Source: Sphingobacteriia bacterium (GTDB lineage: Bacteria > Bacteroidota > Bacteroidia > Chitinophagales > Chitinophagaceae). From it: a stretch of DNA of 64,000 nucleotides. The notes under the pieces are model-generated. The model worked only from the letters and a program-made list of their open reading frames with translations. It was not told the DNA's origin and did not search any database. The stretch lies in NCBI GenBank assembly GCA_004294135.1, contig RDZY01000010.1:1-64000 (forward strand), given 5' to 3'. The position numbers and the translations under genes are program-made. This document shows positions 9,512 through 19,604 of this stretch, in pieces (positions within the stretch are counted from its first letter, which is position 1; each line of letters opens with the position of its first letter).

Positions 9512-12500
9512 ATGAGAAAATTAATGCTATTGCTGGTACTGATTGCGGGTACTATTGCCGCCGCTGCTCAAAAAAAAGGTTTATCTATTGCTCCCACTGT
9601 TGAAGAAAACAAGGTGGATGCCTTGCTTTTATCTAAAGTAAAATACAGATCTATTGGCCCATACAGAGGTGGTAGAAGTGCTGCTGCAACAGGTAGTTAT
9701 ACCAACAAAACCACTTTTTATTTTGGTGCAACAGGCGGTGGGGTTTGGAAAACCAGTGATGGTGGCAGCAACTGGAAAAATATTACGGACAAATATTTTG
9801 GCGGTACAATTGGTGCGGTAGCAGTTGCTCCTAGTGATGAAAATATTTTGTATATAGGTGAGGGTGAGCATACGATGAGGGGTAATGTGGCCGAGGGATT
9901 GGGTGGTGTATGGCGGAGTGATGATGCGGGCCGTAGTTGGAAAAATATTGGATTAAAAGATGGCCGGCATATCATTAAATTACTGATTCATCCTCGTGAT
10001 CCAAATACTGTTTGGGCAGCCGTTGTTGGCCATCTTTTTGGACCCAATGAAGAACGTGGAATATATAAAACCACTGATGGTGGTAAGAGCTGGAAAAAAA
10101 CCTTGTACGTAAACAACCAAACAGGAGCCGCTGATTTGGTGATGGAGCCGGGTAATCCCGATGTATTTTATGCAGGTATGTGGCGGGTATTGCGCACGCC
10201 ATATAGTATGGAAAGTGGTGGTGAAGGAAGCGGTTTATACAAGAGTGAAGATGGTGGAGAAACCTGGAAATCAATTTCAGCCAATAAGGGATTACCCAAA
10301 GGTGTATGGGGTATTGTAGGCGTAGCGGTTGCTGCGGCTAATCCCGAGAAAATATATGCCATCATTGAAAATAAAGACGGTGGCTTGTACAAGAGTGAAG
10401 ATGGTGGAGCAACTTGGTCTTTAACAAGCAGTGATAATAATATTCGCCAGCGTGCTTGGTATTATAGTAAAATATTTGTAGATCCTAAAAACGAAAACCT
10501 TATTTACTGTCCCAACGTAAACTTAATGCGCAGCCGTGATGGCGGTAAAACTTTTCAAACCATTAATACGCCACATGGAGATCACCACGATTTGTGGATA
10601 GATCCCCAAGATGGCAATAGAATGATTGTGGCAGATGATGGTGGTGCTCAGGTAAGTTTTGATGCGGGTGATAATTGGAGTACAATGATGAACCAGCCAA
10701 CTGCTCAGTTTTATAGGGTTACTACAGACAACGCAGTGCCCTACAGAATATTAGGTGCGCAACAAGATAATTCAACCATACGCATTAAGAGCAGAACCTC
10801 AAATGCTGGCATTACGGAACGCGATTGGGAGGCAACAGCAGGTGCTGAAAGTGGACATTTAGCGGCAGATCCTACCAATCCAGATATTGTTTATGGCGGA
10901 AATTATGGTGGTTACTTATCTCGTCTCGATCATCGTACAGGTGAAAACCGTGCCATTGATGTATGGCCAGATAATCCCATGGGTGGTGGAGCTGATGTAT
11001 TAAAATATCGCTTTCAGTGGAATTTTCCTATCTTCTTCTCTCCCCATAATCCCAAGCGATTGTACACCACTGGCAATCATGTTTTCGTGACCGAGGATGA
11101 GGGTCAGAGTTGGGAAAAAATAAGTCCCGATCTTACCACCAATGATAAATCGCGACAAGCATCAAGCGGTGGTGCTATTACCAAAGACAATACTTCGGTT
11201 GAATATTACTGCACTATTTTTGCCGCGACAGAATCGGCTTTGGAAAAAGATTTATTGTGGACGGGTAGTGATGATGGGCTCATTCATGTAAGTAAAGATG
11301 GAGGTAAAAATTGGGAGAATGTAACACCACCCGAAGCTGGTAAATGGATGATGTGGAATTGCGTGGAGACCGACCCTTTTAAAAAAGGTACTGCTTATTT
11401 TGCAGGTACAAAGTATAAATTGGACGATTATGCACCGTATATTTTCAGGACGACCGACTATGGAAAAACGTGGACTAAAATCACCAATGGCATCAACAAT
11501 ATGCATTTTACTCGTGCTGTTAGAGCCGATAAAAAACTGGCTGGTATTTTATATGCAGGTACTGAATTTGGTATGTATATTAGTTACGACCAAGGCCTTA
11601 ACTGGAAATCATTTCAACTGAATTTACCCATTGTTCCTATTACCGATATTGCTCTGAAAGATAACGACTTAATTGTGGCTACGCAAGGCCGTTCATTTTG
11701 GGTGATAGATGATTTAACGATGGTTCAACAAAAAAAATCTTCAATTCTACAAAACAACCTGCACGTATTTCCAGTGAATGATGCTTATCGTATGGAAGGT
11801 GGTGGCAGAAGAAGAAGGGGTAGTGTAAGTGCTGCTAATATAGGTGAGAATCCTATTCAAGGTTCGGTGATTAACTATTTTTTAAAAGGCAATATTGATA
11901 GTGCTCGTGTTGCCATTACTATTTTTGATAAAGTGGGTAAGCGTATAAAAACTTTCAGTAACACCACAAAAACGGCGGAAGATAAAATTGAATTAGAAGC
12001 AGGTATGAATCAGTTTGCATGGGATATGAATTATCCTGCTGCGGAAAAAATAGATGGAATGATTTTATGGAATGGCAGCATTGGGACCACAAAAGCAGCA
12101 CCTGGAAAATACATGGCTCGTGTGAAATACAATAATGACTCTACTGATATAACTTTTGTTGTAAAGGCAGATCCTGCTTATAAAACTACAGAAGCTGAAT
12201 ACGACCAACAGGTTGATTTGCTTTTACAAATCAGGGATAAGTTTAGTGAAGTGCAACGAGCTATTAAAAATATTCGTGCAGTAAGAACGCAGATCAATGA
12301 CTTTAGCAAGGGCATTGATACTGCTACCCATAAAATATTGAAAAATATTGGAGATAGTATTAATAAGCAGTTGACTTTAATTGAAGAGACTTTGTATCAA
12401 ACAAAATCTAAAAGCAGTCAAGACGTATTGAATTTCCCTATTCGGCTGAATGATAAAATTGCTGGCTTGTATGGGGTGGTTTCGAGCGGACAAAATACGC

Positions 12501-12652
12501 CCAGCAATCAAGTAAGAGAACTCTTTGCAGTGCTGGGTGGTGAAGCAGATACAGCAATTGCTAGACTGAAAAAAATACTAGATATCGATTTAAAGCAATT
12601 CAATAAAATGATTAATGAGCAGCAGATACCAGTGATAGGGGTTAAGGAATAA
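9512..12652 (+). CDS. Secreted Asp-box/BNR (VPS10-sortilin-like) propeller protein
   Basis: A 1,046-residue exported protein: signal peptide MRKLMLLLVLIAGTIAAAAQ, then two propeller blocks holding roughly eleven Asp-box motifs of the form S-x-D-x-G-x-x-W (for example KTSDGGSNW, KTTDGGKSW, KSEDGGETW, VSKDGGKNW, RTTDYGKTW). The C-terminal third, after about residue 750, is a beta-sandwich-like then helical tail. Proteins of this length and layout are widespread in Bacteroidota and are often labelled glycosyl hydrolase or VPS10-domain protein, but I see no catalytic glycosidase motif, so enzyme activity should not be assumed. A run of basic residues GGGRRRRGS around residue 765 marks the domain junction. 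It has its own candidate promoter and converges on the DUF5916 gene with only 14 bp between. Confidence 0.85.
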   Translation: MRKLMLLLVLIAGTIAAAAQKKGLSIAPTVEENKVDALLLSKVKYRSIGPYRGGRSAAATGSYTNKTTFYFGATGGGVWKTSDGGSNWKNITDKYFGGTIGAVAVAPSDENILYIGEGEHTMRGNVAEGLGGVWRSDDAGRSWKNIGLKDGRHIIKLLIHPRDPNTVWAAVVGHLFGPNEERGIYKTTDGGKSWKKTLYVNNQTGAADLVMEPGNPDVFYAGMWRVLRTPYSMESGGEGSGLYKSEDGGETWKSISANKGLPKGVWGIVGVAVAAANPEKIYAIIENKDGGLYKSEDGGATWSLTSSDNNIRQRAWYYSKIFVDPKNENLIYCPNVNLMRSRDGGKTFQTINTPHGDHHDLWIDPQDGNRMIVADDGGAQVSFDAGDNWSTMMNQPTAQFYRVTTDNAVPYRILGAQQDNSTIRIKSRTSNAGITERDWEATAGAESGHLAADPTNPDIVYGGNYGGYLSRLDHRTGENRAIDVWPDNPMGGGADVLKYRFQWNFPIFFSPHNPKRLYTTGNHVFVTEDEGQSWEKISPDLTTNDKSRQASSGGAITKDNTSVEYYCTIFAATESALEKDLLWTGSDDGLIHVSKDGGKNWENVTPPEAGKWMMWNCVETDPFKKGTAYFAGTKYKLDDYAPYIFRTTDYGKTWTKITNGINNMHFTRAVRADKKLAGILYAGTEFGMYISYDQGLNWKSFQLNLPIVPITDIALKDNDLIVATQGRSFWVIDDLTMVQQKKSSILQNNLHVFPVNDAYRMEGGGRRRRGSVSAANIGENPIQGSVINYFLKGNIDSARVAITIFDKVGKRIKTFSNTTKTAEDKIELEAGMNQFAWDMNYPAAEKIDGMILWNGSIGTTKAAPGKYMARVKYNNDSTDITFVVKADPAYKTTEAEYDQQVDLLLQIRDKFSEVQRAIKNIRAVRTQINDFSKGIDTATHKILKNIGDSINKQLTLIEETLYQTKSKSSQDVLNFPIRLNDKIAGLYGVVSSGQNTPSNQVRELFAVLGGEADTAIARLKKILDIDLKQFNKMINEQQIPVIGVKE

Positions 12653-12666
12653 TATTGAATCTTGTT

Positions 12667-14883
12667 CTATAAATTAAGCCAGTAATTCAATTTAAAAACC
12701 AGTGCGCGGTTTCTGCTTTTAAAAAATGGGTCGGTAAAATAATTGTCGGTATATACCAAAAACAAATCGCTCATGGGTTTGAAACGGTATTGTAATCTGC
12801 TGTTAATATTTATATTATTGCGCTGGGTATTGTACTGGAAAAAGGTGGTCCAGAAAATTTTAGTCGAAAAATTAATTTCTGTTCGTTGAGAAATCAGGAG
12901 TAATTCCGTAGATCCGAAAGGAGCTGGAAATTCCAATTTATTGTATTGAATACTAAGGTCTAAATTGGTATAAGGCAACTGCCTAATTGTAAAACCAGTT
13001 GTAATGGTTTTATTGGTTCCATTGTAGAAATTCCCAAGGCCTGCTCTGATGAAAAAACTTATTTTTTTTCTGAAATCGGATCGGTAACGAATACTTGCAT
13101 CGTTGTATTGATAGTCTCCAATTGGCAAGGGTGTAGAACCAGTAAAAGAAACGGGAAATAGCAGGGCCAATTGTGTGTTGTTAACGCTGATATTGAAGTT
13201 GGCTGTATTTCTAAACTGTGTGTTGAAACTTATATTGGTATTTCGTTCATTGAAATTATTGTCGGGGTTAAAAACAATAAAATTTTCTAGTTCAAATCTA
13301 TAACCGACTACTTTTCCTTTGGTAGGAATAATTTTAAATTCAGCATTGGTATAGGATTGCTTAAATCCAAGTCGTATAACGGTATCTTTAAGCGCGTCGT
13401 AGTTTTCAATGCGTTCAATAAAACCCATATCGGCATAGTAGTTGGTGCCAAGTGATCCAAAATCTTGAACCAGTTCGAAATTTCGACTATTATAACCCAT
13501 TCCAAAATTATAATACGCATTTTGCTTACTAATGCCTGGCTTAAAGGAATGATGATAAGTGCCCCATCCACTCCATTTACCTTCGAGATCAGAATAGCTG
13601 AATTCTACTCCTGCATTTCTACTGAAAGCGCTGAGGGGGTCTTGTTTTTTTTCTGCTTCGGTAATAAAATTTTCTCTGTTCAAAAAATAGCCTTTCAATA
13701 CAGATCGCTTTAGTATACGTTGATCTACGGAGAGTGCAGTATAGTTTTCAGGGGAATAATTTCCTTGTCGCCCTGTTTGCATATTCATAAAACCAATGCG
13801 TGTTTTTTTTGCAATATTGCCCGTAATTCTGGCGCCGAATAAAATGGGAATATGGTTGCCATCCTTATCTAGACCAATTCTTCTAGAATAAAAAGGGCGT
13901 ATGGGTTCAATACCATAGCCAGAGAAAAGGTCGGCATTCTCCAAGAAAAAAGTTCTTCTTTCAGGGAAAAAAATATTGAAACGAGTTAGGTTGGTCACCT
14001 GCCTATCCACTTCAACTTGTGAAAAATCGGGATTCACGGTAAGGTCCAGATTGAGTGAGGATCCTAGTCCTATTTTAGCGTCGAAACCCGCATTAGGACT
14101 GGCTTTTATGGGAGTTCCAGTCACCGTATTTTTTTCCAGTTCAGTAGTGATATAAGGAATGAGTACGGTATTGTTACCGGGTTTGGGAGGAGGTTCATCC
14201 CAAATTAAAGCACCAGTATATCCAACATCGAAGGATGGAAAATTTACTGGCACATTGGTCCAGGTTGCGTATTCATTGGTTTTGGTATCAACCCGTAAAA
14301 AATTAATTCCCCAAGTCTTTTTATCTTCTGGATAACGAATAGATTTGAAGGGGATGGCAATTTCGGCGGTCCACCTATCCTTGTAACGTTTTGTTTCAGA
14401 ATACCAGGTTTGGTCCCAACTAAAAGAAACATCGTTGCCAGCAGAGTTTAGTTGGTCTTCGCTCTGTGCGTTATAAGCATTTACTACAAAAAAGAAACCA
14501 TTATTGCGGGCGTTAACGGGGTCGAGAATAAGGGCAACGCAGTCGTTTCCATCGTGACCAATATCGCGTTTTAAGCTTTGAATAAATACTTTACCAGAAT
14601 CATAAGCAGTATATGCTATATAAAGAAATTGATCGTCGTAAGCCGTTCTTACTTCGGTGCGTTGGGTAGCTTTATTTTTATCGTCGGGATATTTTTGCCA
14701 GAAAGAAGATACCATCTGAGCCTTACTCCAGATAGCTTCATTAAATATGCCATCAATTTTTACAGCATCGGTAGTGCGGCTTATTTTAATTTGATAGTCT
14801 TGCTGAAAAGTCTCTCCATTTCTAATTTGAGCGGAGCTGTAAAACTGAATGAATAAAGCGATGGCGAACAAAAAAAATTTCAT
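12667..14883 (-). CDS. CBM9-like / DUF5916 outer-membrane protein
   Basis: About 738 residues. After a signal peptide (MKFFLFAIALFIQFYSSAQ) comes a CBM9-like carbohydrate-binding domain (about residues 25-215) recognised by KIDGIFNEAIWSKA and the DGNDCVALILDP stretch. It is followed by the DUF5916 part with NPDFSQVEVDRQV and the FPERRTFFLENADLF motif, and a beta-barrel-like C-terminus. Family members are outer-membrane proteins with sugar-binding predictions but no established reaction. I prefer the ATG at 14883; an upstream in-frame ATG at 14901 would put six residues before the signal peptide. It lies 77 bp downstream of trmD on the same strand and may be partly co-transcribed. Confidence 0.85.
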   Translation of the reverse strand: MKFFLFAIALFIQFYSSAQIRNGETFQQDYQIKISRTTDAVKIDGIFNEAIWSKAQMVSSFWQKYPDDKNKATQRTEVRTAYDDQFLYIAYTAYDSGKVFIQSLKRDIGHDGNDCVALILDPVNARNNGFFFVVNAYNAQSEDQLNSAGNDVSFSWDQTWYSETKRYKDRWTAEIAIPFKSIRYPEDKKTWGINFLRVDTKTNEYATWTNVPVNFPSFDVGYTGALIWDEPPPKPGNNTVLIPYITTELEKNTVTGTPIKASPNAGFDAKIGLGSSLNLDLTVNPDFSQVEVDRQVTNLTRFNIFFPERRTFFLENADLFSGYGIEPIRPFYSRRIGLDKDGNHIPILFGARITGNIAKKTRIGFMNMQTGRQGNYSPENYTALSVDQRILKRSVLKGYFLNRENFITEAEKKQDPLSAFSRNAGVEFSYSDLEGKWSGWGTYHHSFKPGISKQNAYYNFGMGYNSRNFELVQDFGSLGTNYYADMGFIERIENYDALKDTVIRLGFKQSYTNAEFKIIPTKGKVVGYRFELENFIVFNPDNNFNERNTNISFNTQFRNTANFNISVNNTQLALLFPVSFTGSTPLPIGDYQYNDASIRYRSDFRKKISFFIRAGLGNFYNGTNKTITTGFTIRQLPYTNLDLSIQYNKLEFPAPFGSTELLLISQRTEINFSTKIFWTTFFQYNTQRNNININSRLQYRFKPMSDLFLVYTDNYFTDPFFKSRNRALVFKLNYWLNL

Positions 14884-14960
14884 AATCACTGTAAAATTCA
14901 CCGAAATGAATTGATAATAAAAAATAAAGTTGCAGAAGGTATATGCAAGGGATGAATGAA

Positions 14961-15644
14961 TTAGTAATCGTTGTTGAGCAGATCGGGTCTTCTGGTCTTG
15001 GTTCTTTCGAGTGATTGTTCATAGCGCCATTCTGCTACTTTTTTTGGATCGCCTTGTAACAAAATCGGCGGCACTAAACTACCTCTGAAATCGGCTGGCC
15101 TTGTGTACACAGGAGGTGCTAATAGGTTGTCTTGAAAAGAATCGGTGAGGGCAGAAGTCTCGTCGCTCAATACGCCTGGTAAGAGCCGCCCAATGGCATC
15201 TACCAATACGGCAGCAGCGAGTTCACCGCCACTGAGTACATAATCGCCGATGGAAATTTCTTGGGTAATATATTGTTCTCTAATGCGTTCATCAATACCC
15301 TTATAGTGGCCGCAGATAATTAATAAATTCTCTTGCATTGAGAGGGTGTTGGCAGTTTGTTGGTTGAAAGTTTTACCATCGGGAGTGAGGTAGATAATGG
15401 CATCGTATTGGGTGGTTTGTTGCAAGGTTTCAATGGCATTCGCCAAAGGCTCGCACATCAATACCATACCGGCGCCACCGCCAAAGGGATAGTCGTCTAC
15501 CTGTGCGTGTTTGTTAATGGCCCAGTTGCGGAGGTTATGGGTACGAACGGTGAGTAAACCTTTGTCCTGAGCACGTTTCATGATGCTATGGCTGAAAGGA
15601 CTTTCCAGTAAATCGGGAACAACAGTAATGATATCGATGGTCAT
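14961..15644 (-). CDS. trmD: tRNA (guanine-N1)-methyltransferase TrmD
   Basis: 227 residues, the usual TrmD length. It transfers a methyl group from S-adenosylmethionine to N1 of G37 in tRNAs, preventing +1 frameshifts. Motifs seen: [12 protein letters not shown] at the N-terminus, [10 protein letters not shown] near residue 55, the trefoil-knot SAM site with [14 protein letters not shown] and [13 protein letters not shown], and the C-terminal [12 protein letters not shown] and RRPDLL. In many bacteria trmD sits with rpsP-rimM-rplS; here it instead follows an S4-domain protein (11 bp) and an M20 peptidase, a looser arrangement often seen in Bacteroidota. Confidence 0.97.
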   Translation of the reverse strand: MTIDIITVVPDLLESPFSHSIMKRAQDKGLLTVRTHNLRNWAINKHAQVDDYPFGGGAGMVLMCEPLANAIETLQQTTQYDAIIYLTPDGKTFNQQTANTLSMQENLLIICGHYKGIDERIREQYITQEISIGDYVLSGGELAAAVLVDAIGRLLPGVLSDETSALTDSFQDNLLAPPVYTRPADFRGSLVPPILLQGDPKKVAEWRYEQSLERTKTRRPDLLNNDY

Positions 15645-15655
15645 GATGATAAAAA

Positions 15656-16042
15656 TTATTCCATAAAATCGCCCAAATCTCTTCTTTCTTTTTTGGTAGG
15701 CCTGCCCACTTTGCTTAATCTTTTGCCGGTATTAAAACTAGCTGCGGTAGATTTAATACGATCCAGTTCCTCCGCGGGGGTAATATCAATATAGTATTTT
15801 ATGGCCTCTACAAATTGAACCCTAGTATGCAGTAAACCAGTTGCTTTAATCACCCATTTTTTGCCTTCTGTTTTTACTTCGTATTCATCGCCAATAGCTA
15901 CAATTCTAGAAGCTTTAATAGAATCACCATTGCATTTTACTTTGCCTTTACTGCAAGCATCACCGGCTTGACTGCGTGTTTTAAACAAGCGGATACTCCA
16001 GAGGTATTTATCGATTCGTAATTTTTCTTTAGCATCGGTCAT
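15656..16042 (-). CDS. S4-domain RNA-binding protein (Hsp15/HslR-like)
   Basis: A 128-residue protein with an N-terminal S4 RNA-binding fold: [18 protein letters not shown], then [15 protein letters not shown] and the VAIGDEYEV strand. The tail is basic ([16 protein letters not shown]). Hsp15 homologues bind stalled 50S subunits carrying nascent chains, aiding ribosome recycling; that role is family knowledge, not shown here. It starts 3 bp after the stop of the M20 peptidase and ends 11 bp before trmD, so the three form an apparent operon. Confidence 0.88.
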   Translation of the reverse strand: MTDAKEKLRIDKYLWSIRLFKTRSQAGDACSKGKVKCNGDSIKASRIVAIGDEYEVKTEGKKWVIKATGLLHTRVQFVEAIKYYIDITPAEELDRIKSTAASFNTGKRLSKVGRPTKKERRDLGDFME

Positions 16043-16045
16043 AAA

Positions 16046-17416
16046 CTATTCATTCATTGCTGCAAAGTACTGGTGGAAATAGGGAATGGTTTCAATGCCT
16101 TTGTAAAAGTTTTCCAGATTGAATTTTTCGTTGGGGCTGTGGAGGTTGTCGCTGTCGAGACCAAAGCCGAGGAATACAATTTTTAATCCCAATTCTTTTT
16201 CGAAAAGCGCACAAATAGGGATGCTTCCACCCCCGCGAAGCGGGATAGGTTCTTTACCAAAAGTAGTTTCTACTGCTTTGGCTGCAGCACGATAAGCAAT
16301 GGAATCAATCGGCGTCATATAAGGTTCACCGCCATGGTGTTCTTCTGCTTTAATGGAAACGCCTGCTGGTGCTATGCTTTTGAAATAGTTCAATATTTTC
16401 TGTGTAATTACCACCGAAGATTGGTTCGGAACAAGCCTACAAGATATTTTAGCAAAAGCTTTGGAAGGTAATACGGTTTTGGCACCTTCTCCAGTATAGC
16501 CACCCCAAATACCATTCACTTCTAAAGTGGGCCGAATGCCCGTTCTTTCATTGGTGGAATAACCTTTTTCGCCCCATAAAGCCTCAATACCCAAATCTGT
16601 TTTGTAAGCGGCTTCATCAAAAGGGGCTTGGGCTAATTTGGCTCTTTCTGCTGGCGTAGCTTCTATGATATCATCGTAAAATCCAGGGATGGTTATATGA
16701 TTGTTTTCATCGTGGCAACTGGCAATCATTTGCGCTAATATGGTGATTGGATTGGCAACAGCGCCTCCGTAAACACCGCTGTGAAGGTCTCTATTAGCGC
16801 CCGTTACTTCTACTTCAATATAACTGAGTCCCCTCACCCCAATATCAATAGAAGGGTTTTCTAGGCTCAACATAGAAGTATCAGAAATAAGTATCACATC
16901 GGCTTTAAGTAAGTGCTTATTATTTTTTACAAAACTGGCTAGGTTGGGGCTGCCAATTTCTTCTTCCCCTTCAATTAAAAATTTAATATTGGAACCAAGG
17001 GTATTGGTCTTGGTAAATATTTCTAAGGCTTTTATATGCATATAAAATTGACCTTTATCGTCACACGCACCACGGGCAAAAATCTTCCCATCTTTAATAA
17101 AGGGCTCAAAAGGTCCGCTATGCCAGAGTTCTAAAGGATCGGCGGGTTGTACATCATAGTGACCGTATACCAAAACAGTAGGCTTGGAAGCATCCATTAT
17201 TTTTTCTCCATAAACAATAGGATGACCATCAGTGGGATAGATGGTAACGATATCGGCACCTGCTTCTTCCAGTCTTTGTTTTACCACATTGGCACAATGA
17301 AGCATATCTTCTTTGTGATTGGAATTAGCACTTACGCTTGGAATGCGCAGTAAATGGAGTAGTTCATTTAAAAATCGGTCTTTATTTGCGTCTTGGTATG
17401 CTTTCCATTCGGTCAT
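16046..17416 (-). CDS. M20-family dipeptidase/metallopeptidase
   Basis: 456 residues, typical of the M20 dipeptidase subfamily. Metal ligands are visible in VYGHYDVQPADP (His and Asp), the ACDDKGQ segment with the bridging Asp, EGEEEIGSPN (catalytic and metal Glu) and DTSML; the dimerisation (lid) domain holds DLHSGVYGG; the last His lies in DNLHSPNEKF. It should remove amino acids from small peptides in the cytoplasm, as no signal peptide is present. It leads the minus-strand run M20 - S4 protein - trmD, and a plausible promoter lies just upstream. Confidence 0.92.
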   Translation of the reverse strand: MTEWKAYQDANKDRFLNELLHLLRIPSVSANSNHKEDMLHCANVVKQRLEEAGADIVTIYPTDGHPIVYGEKIMDASKPTVLVYGHYDVQPADPLELWHSGPFEPFIKDGKIFARGACDDKGQFYMHIKALEIFTKTNTLGSNIKFLIEGEEEIGSPNLASFVKNNKHLLKADVILISDTSMLSLENPSIDIGVRGLSYIEVEVTGANRDLHSGVYGGAVANPITILAQMIASCHDENNHITIPGFYDDIIEATPAERAKLAQAPFDEAAYKTDLGIEALWGEKGYSTNERTGIRPTLEVNGIWGGYTGEGAKTVLPSKAFAKISCRLVPNQSSVVITQKILNYFKSIAPAGVSIKAEEHHGGEPYMTPIDSIAYRAAAKAVETTFGKEPIPLRGGGSIPICALFEKELGLKIVFLGFGLDSDNLHSPNEKFNLENFYKGIETIPYFHQYFAAMNE

Positions 17417-17439
17417 CAGAAGTGATTTGTAGCGTGATG

Positions 17440-17469
17440 TAAATCTAGAATTATTAATTGTTTAGCAAA
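17440..17469 (-). promoter_or_regulatory. Candidate promoter for the M20 - S4 - trmD operon
   Basis: Read on the minus strand, TTTG (17469-17466) is followed after 18 bp by TAGATTTA (17447-17440), close to the TTTG-N19-21-TAnnTTTG consensus. The peptidase start is 23 bp downstream of the -7 box. One base short in spacing and lacking the final G, so moderate support only. Confidence 0.4.
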
Positions 17470-17470
17470 G

Positions 17471-18469
17471 TTACTGAATTTCACTTCCCAGCCGATGCTT
17501 CTCATTGGAAACAATATTCTTTAGTGTCCAATTAAGCTGTTGTACAAATGGGTATTTGCGAAGCTGGCAATCGGTTTTAGTGCATATTGCACAACTAAAA
17601 TCTAAGCAACCGTCTGTATGCACAAAAAGCTCAATGGTATTGCCAAATTCTTGTTGAATCAGTGCTGATAAACCATCAATTTCTAAGTGTGCTTCGTGCA
17701 TATTTAGGTACCAAGGAAGGGTTAAATGACAATCAATATGCAGTAACTCACCATAGCGAATAACCCTAAGGTTATGAACGTCAACCCAATTGGCTTTTTT
17801 GTGAGCGTTTAAAACATCAATAAATTGTTTTAGGAGTTTGATATCGGCTTCGTCCATAATTCCTGCAATAGATTTTCTAAGAATGCTGTAGCCACTGTAG
17901 ATAATAAAGATACTTAAGGCAAATGCAATCACTTTATCGAGCCAGTAAATTTTGGTAAAGTACATCAAAAAAATAGCCAATAAAACGCCCAGTGTAGAGT
18001 AGGTATCAATTTGTAAATGTTTACCGCTGGATTCTAAGGCCAAAGAATTATTTTTCTTGCCAATACGCATACAATAACTACCAGCAATATAGTTGAGGAG
18101 TGCAGTAGTTCCTATCAGCCATAGCCCAGTATCAAGTTGCTTTACAGTAGTTGAATCGAGCAGATTTAAGATGGTTTCATAAATAATAATAATGCCAGCT
18201 GCAATAACCAGACTTCCTTCGGCTGCAGCAGAAATAAATGCGGCTTTACCGTGACCATAAGGGTGGTCGAAATCTTTTGGTTTGGCTGCAATATATAAAC
18301 TGTATAACCCAATAAAACCAGCAATAATATTCACAATACTTTCTAAAGCATCCGATAAAATGGCCAGTGAACCCGTAAGATAATAAGCAGTAATTTTTAA
18401 GATAAAAAGCAATACACTTAATAAAGTAATCCATTTCTGGACCGTATAATTCTGCTTACTTTTTTGCAT
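17471..18469 (-). CDS. Cation diffusion facilitator (CDF) metal transporter
   Basis: About 332 residues with the CDF pattern: six membrane segments, a FDHPYGHGKAAF loop between TM2 and TM3, a KHLQIDTYSTLGV helix (the H-x3-D half of the transport site in TM5), and a cytoplasmic ferredoxin-like C-terminal domain (VHNLRVIRYGELLHIDCHL). Aligned by eye on E. coli YiiP through the GHGKA motif, the TM2 ligands appear as E-x3-N (in SDALESIVN) rather than D-x3-D, so the transported ion is uncertain. The extreme C-terminus adds a four-cysteine group, C-x4-C-x2-C-x4-C. The ATG at 18469 follows a GTG at 18472; the glycosyltransferase gene is divergent. Confidence 0.88.
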   Translation of the reverse strand: MQKSKQNYTVQKWITLLSVLLFILKITAYYLTGSLAILSDALESIVNIIAGFIGLYSLYIAAKPKDFDHPYGHGKAAFISAAAEGSLVIAAGIIIIYETILNLLDSTTVKQLDTGLWLIGTTALLNYIAGSYCMRIGKKNNSLALESSGKHLQIDTYSTLGVLLAIFLMYFTKIYWLDKVIAFALSIFIIYSGYSILRKSIAGIMDEADIKLLKQFIDVLNAHKKANWVDVHNLRVIRYGELLHIDCHLTLPWYLNMHEAHLEIDGLSALIQQEFGNTIELFVHTDGCLDFSCAICTKTDCQLRKYPFVQQLNWTLKNIVSNEKHRLGSEIQ

Positions 18470-18552
18470 CACATTAAATTCTTTTGTTTAACAAAGCGGT
18501 TTTAGCTTTATTTTTAACCTACAAATTAGGTCAATTTTTACTACCCCCAACA

Positions 18553-19581
18553 ATGAATAAAAACGAACAACGGGAAAGAATTCCGCAGAAACCACCTATT
18601 ATTTTGCCATTGCCAGATTCAGATGAGCAGCCATTATGGTCGGTCATGATTTCGCTACACAATACCTATGCTTATTTAGAAACTACGCTGTTGGCTATTT
18701 TAGAGCTTGACAAAGGCATAGGTATTATGCAGATGATGGTGGTAGATGATGCCAGTAAAGATGGTAATATTGAAGACTTAGTAAAAGAGGTAGGAAAGGG
18801 AAGAATTGGTTATTTTAGACAGCCTATATGTGTAGGTAAGCTTAGGAATTTAGAAACTTGTATTAAGCTGGCTAGGGGAAAATACATTCACTTATTGTAT
18901 GGCGATAATTATGTGATGAAAGGATTTTATGAAGAAGTAGAAAATATTTTCGCTGATTTTCCTCGTGTAGGCGCAGCATTTACCGAATTTGAATATATTA
19001 ATGAAAGAGGTGCACCTATATGGAAACACAAACCATTGAGCCAAGAAAGAGGGATCATAAAAAATTGGGTGGAAACCTTGGCAGAGCGGCAGTTAACACA
19101 GCCATCTGCTATGGTAATTAAAAGAAAGACCTATGAAAAATTGGGCAGTTATTTTGCGGTGGAACATGGTGAATTTTGGGAGATGACGCTAAGAATTGCT
19201 GCTTATTCTGAATTGGCATATATTCCAAAAGTATTGGCCAACTTTAGAATACATGGAAAGGCATTGGCTCCTGGCTCCTTAAAAACAGGTAGTAATATAG
19301 ATGATATTTCTACAATCATAGGCATTATACGAGGTTATCTGCCCTTAGAGATACGTGATAAAGTAAGTGACACTTCAAAAAAGTATTTCTCTCAACACTT
19401 TGCGCGACTTTCTCATAAAGTATACCACGAATTTAAAGACACTGGGGCTGCAATGCAACAGGCTAAATCAGCTTTATTATTACACGTAAATATTATTTCA
19501 ATTCAATATTCAGTATTGCTTTTTTTAAAAGTAGCAATTGGGTATAAACGAATCAGAAACTGGGTAGAAAAAATAACCTAG
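18553..19581 (+). CDS. Family 2 (GT-A) glycosyltransferase
   Basis: 342 residues from the first ATG; the open frame could begin at a TTG at 18484, but that would nearly abut the divergent transporter gene. The N-terminal GT-A fold shows VMISLHNTYAYLETTL, MMVVDDASKDGN (nucleotide-sugar binding Asp pair) and ARGKYIHLLYGDN in the DxD position; later there is a WKHKP region and an FRIHGKALAPG segment typical of GT2 enzymes. It probably adds a sugar to an envelope glycan, but donor and acceptor cannot be inferred. No polysaccharide cluster surrounds it; it stands alone between a CDF transporter and a convergent small gene. Confidence 0.85.
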   Translation: MNKNEQRERIPQKPPIILPLPDSDEQPLWSVMISLHNTYAYLETTLLAILELDKGIGIMQMMVVDDASKDGNIEDLVKEVGKGRIGYFRQPICVGKLRNLETCIKLARGKYIHLLYGDNYVMKGFYEEVENIFADFPRVGAAFTEFEYINERGAPIWKHKPLSQERGIIKNWVETLAERQLTQPSAMVIKRKTYEKLGSYFAVEHGEFWEMTLRIAAYSELAYIPKVLANFRIHGKALAPGSLKTGSNIDDISTIIGIIRGYLPLEIRDKVSDTSKKYFSQHFARLSHKVYHEFKDTGAAMQQAKSALLLHVNIISIQYSVLLFLKVAIGYKRIRNWVEKIT

Positions 19582-19604
19582 CAGCAATTATAGTTGATTG
19601 AGTG

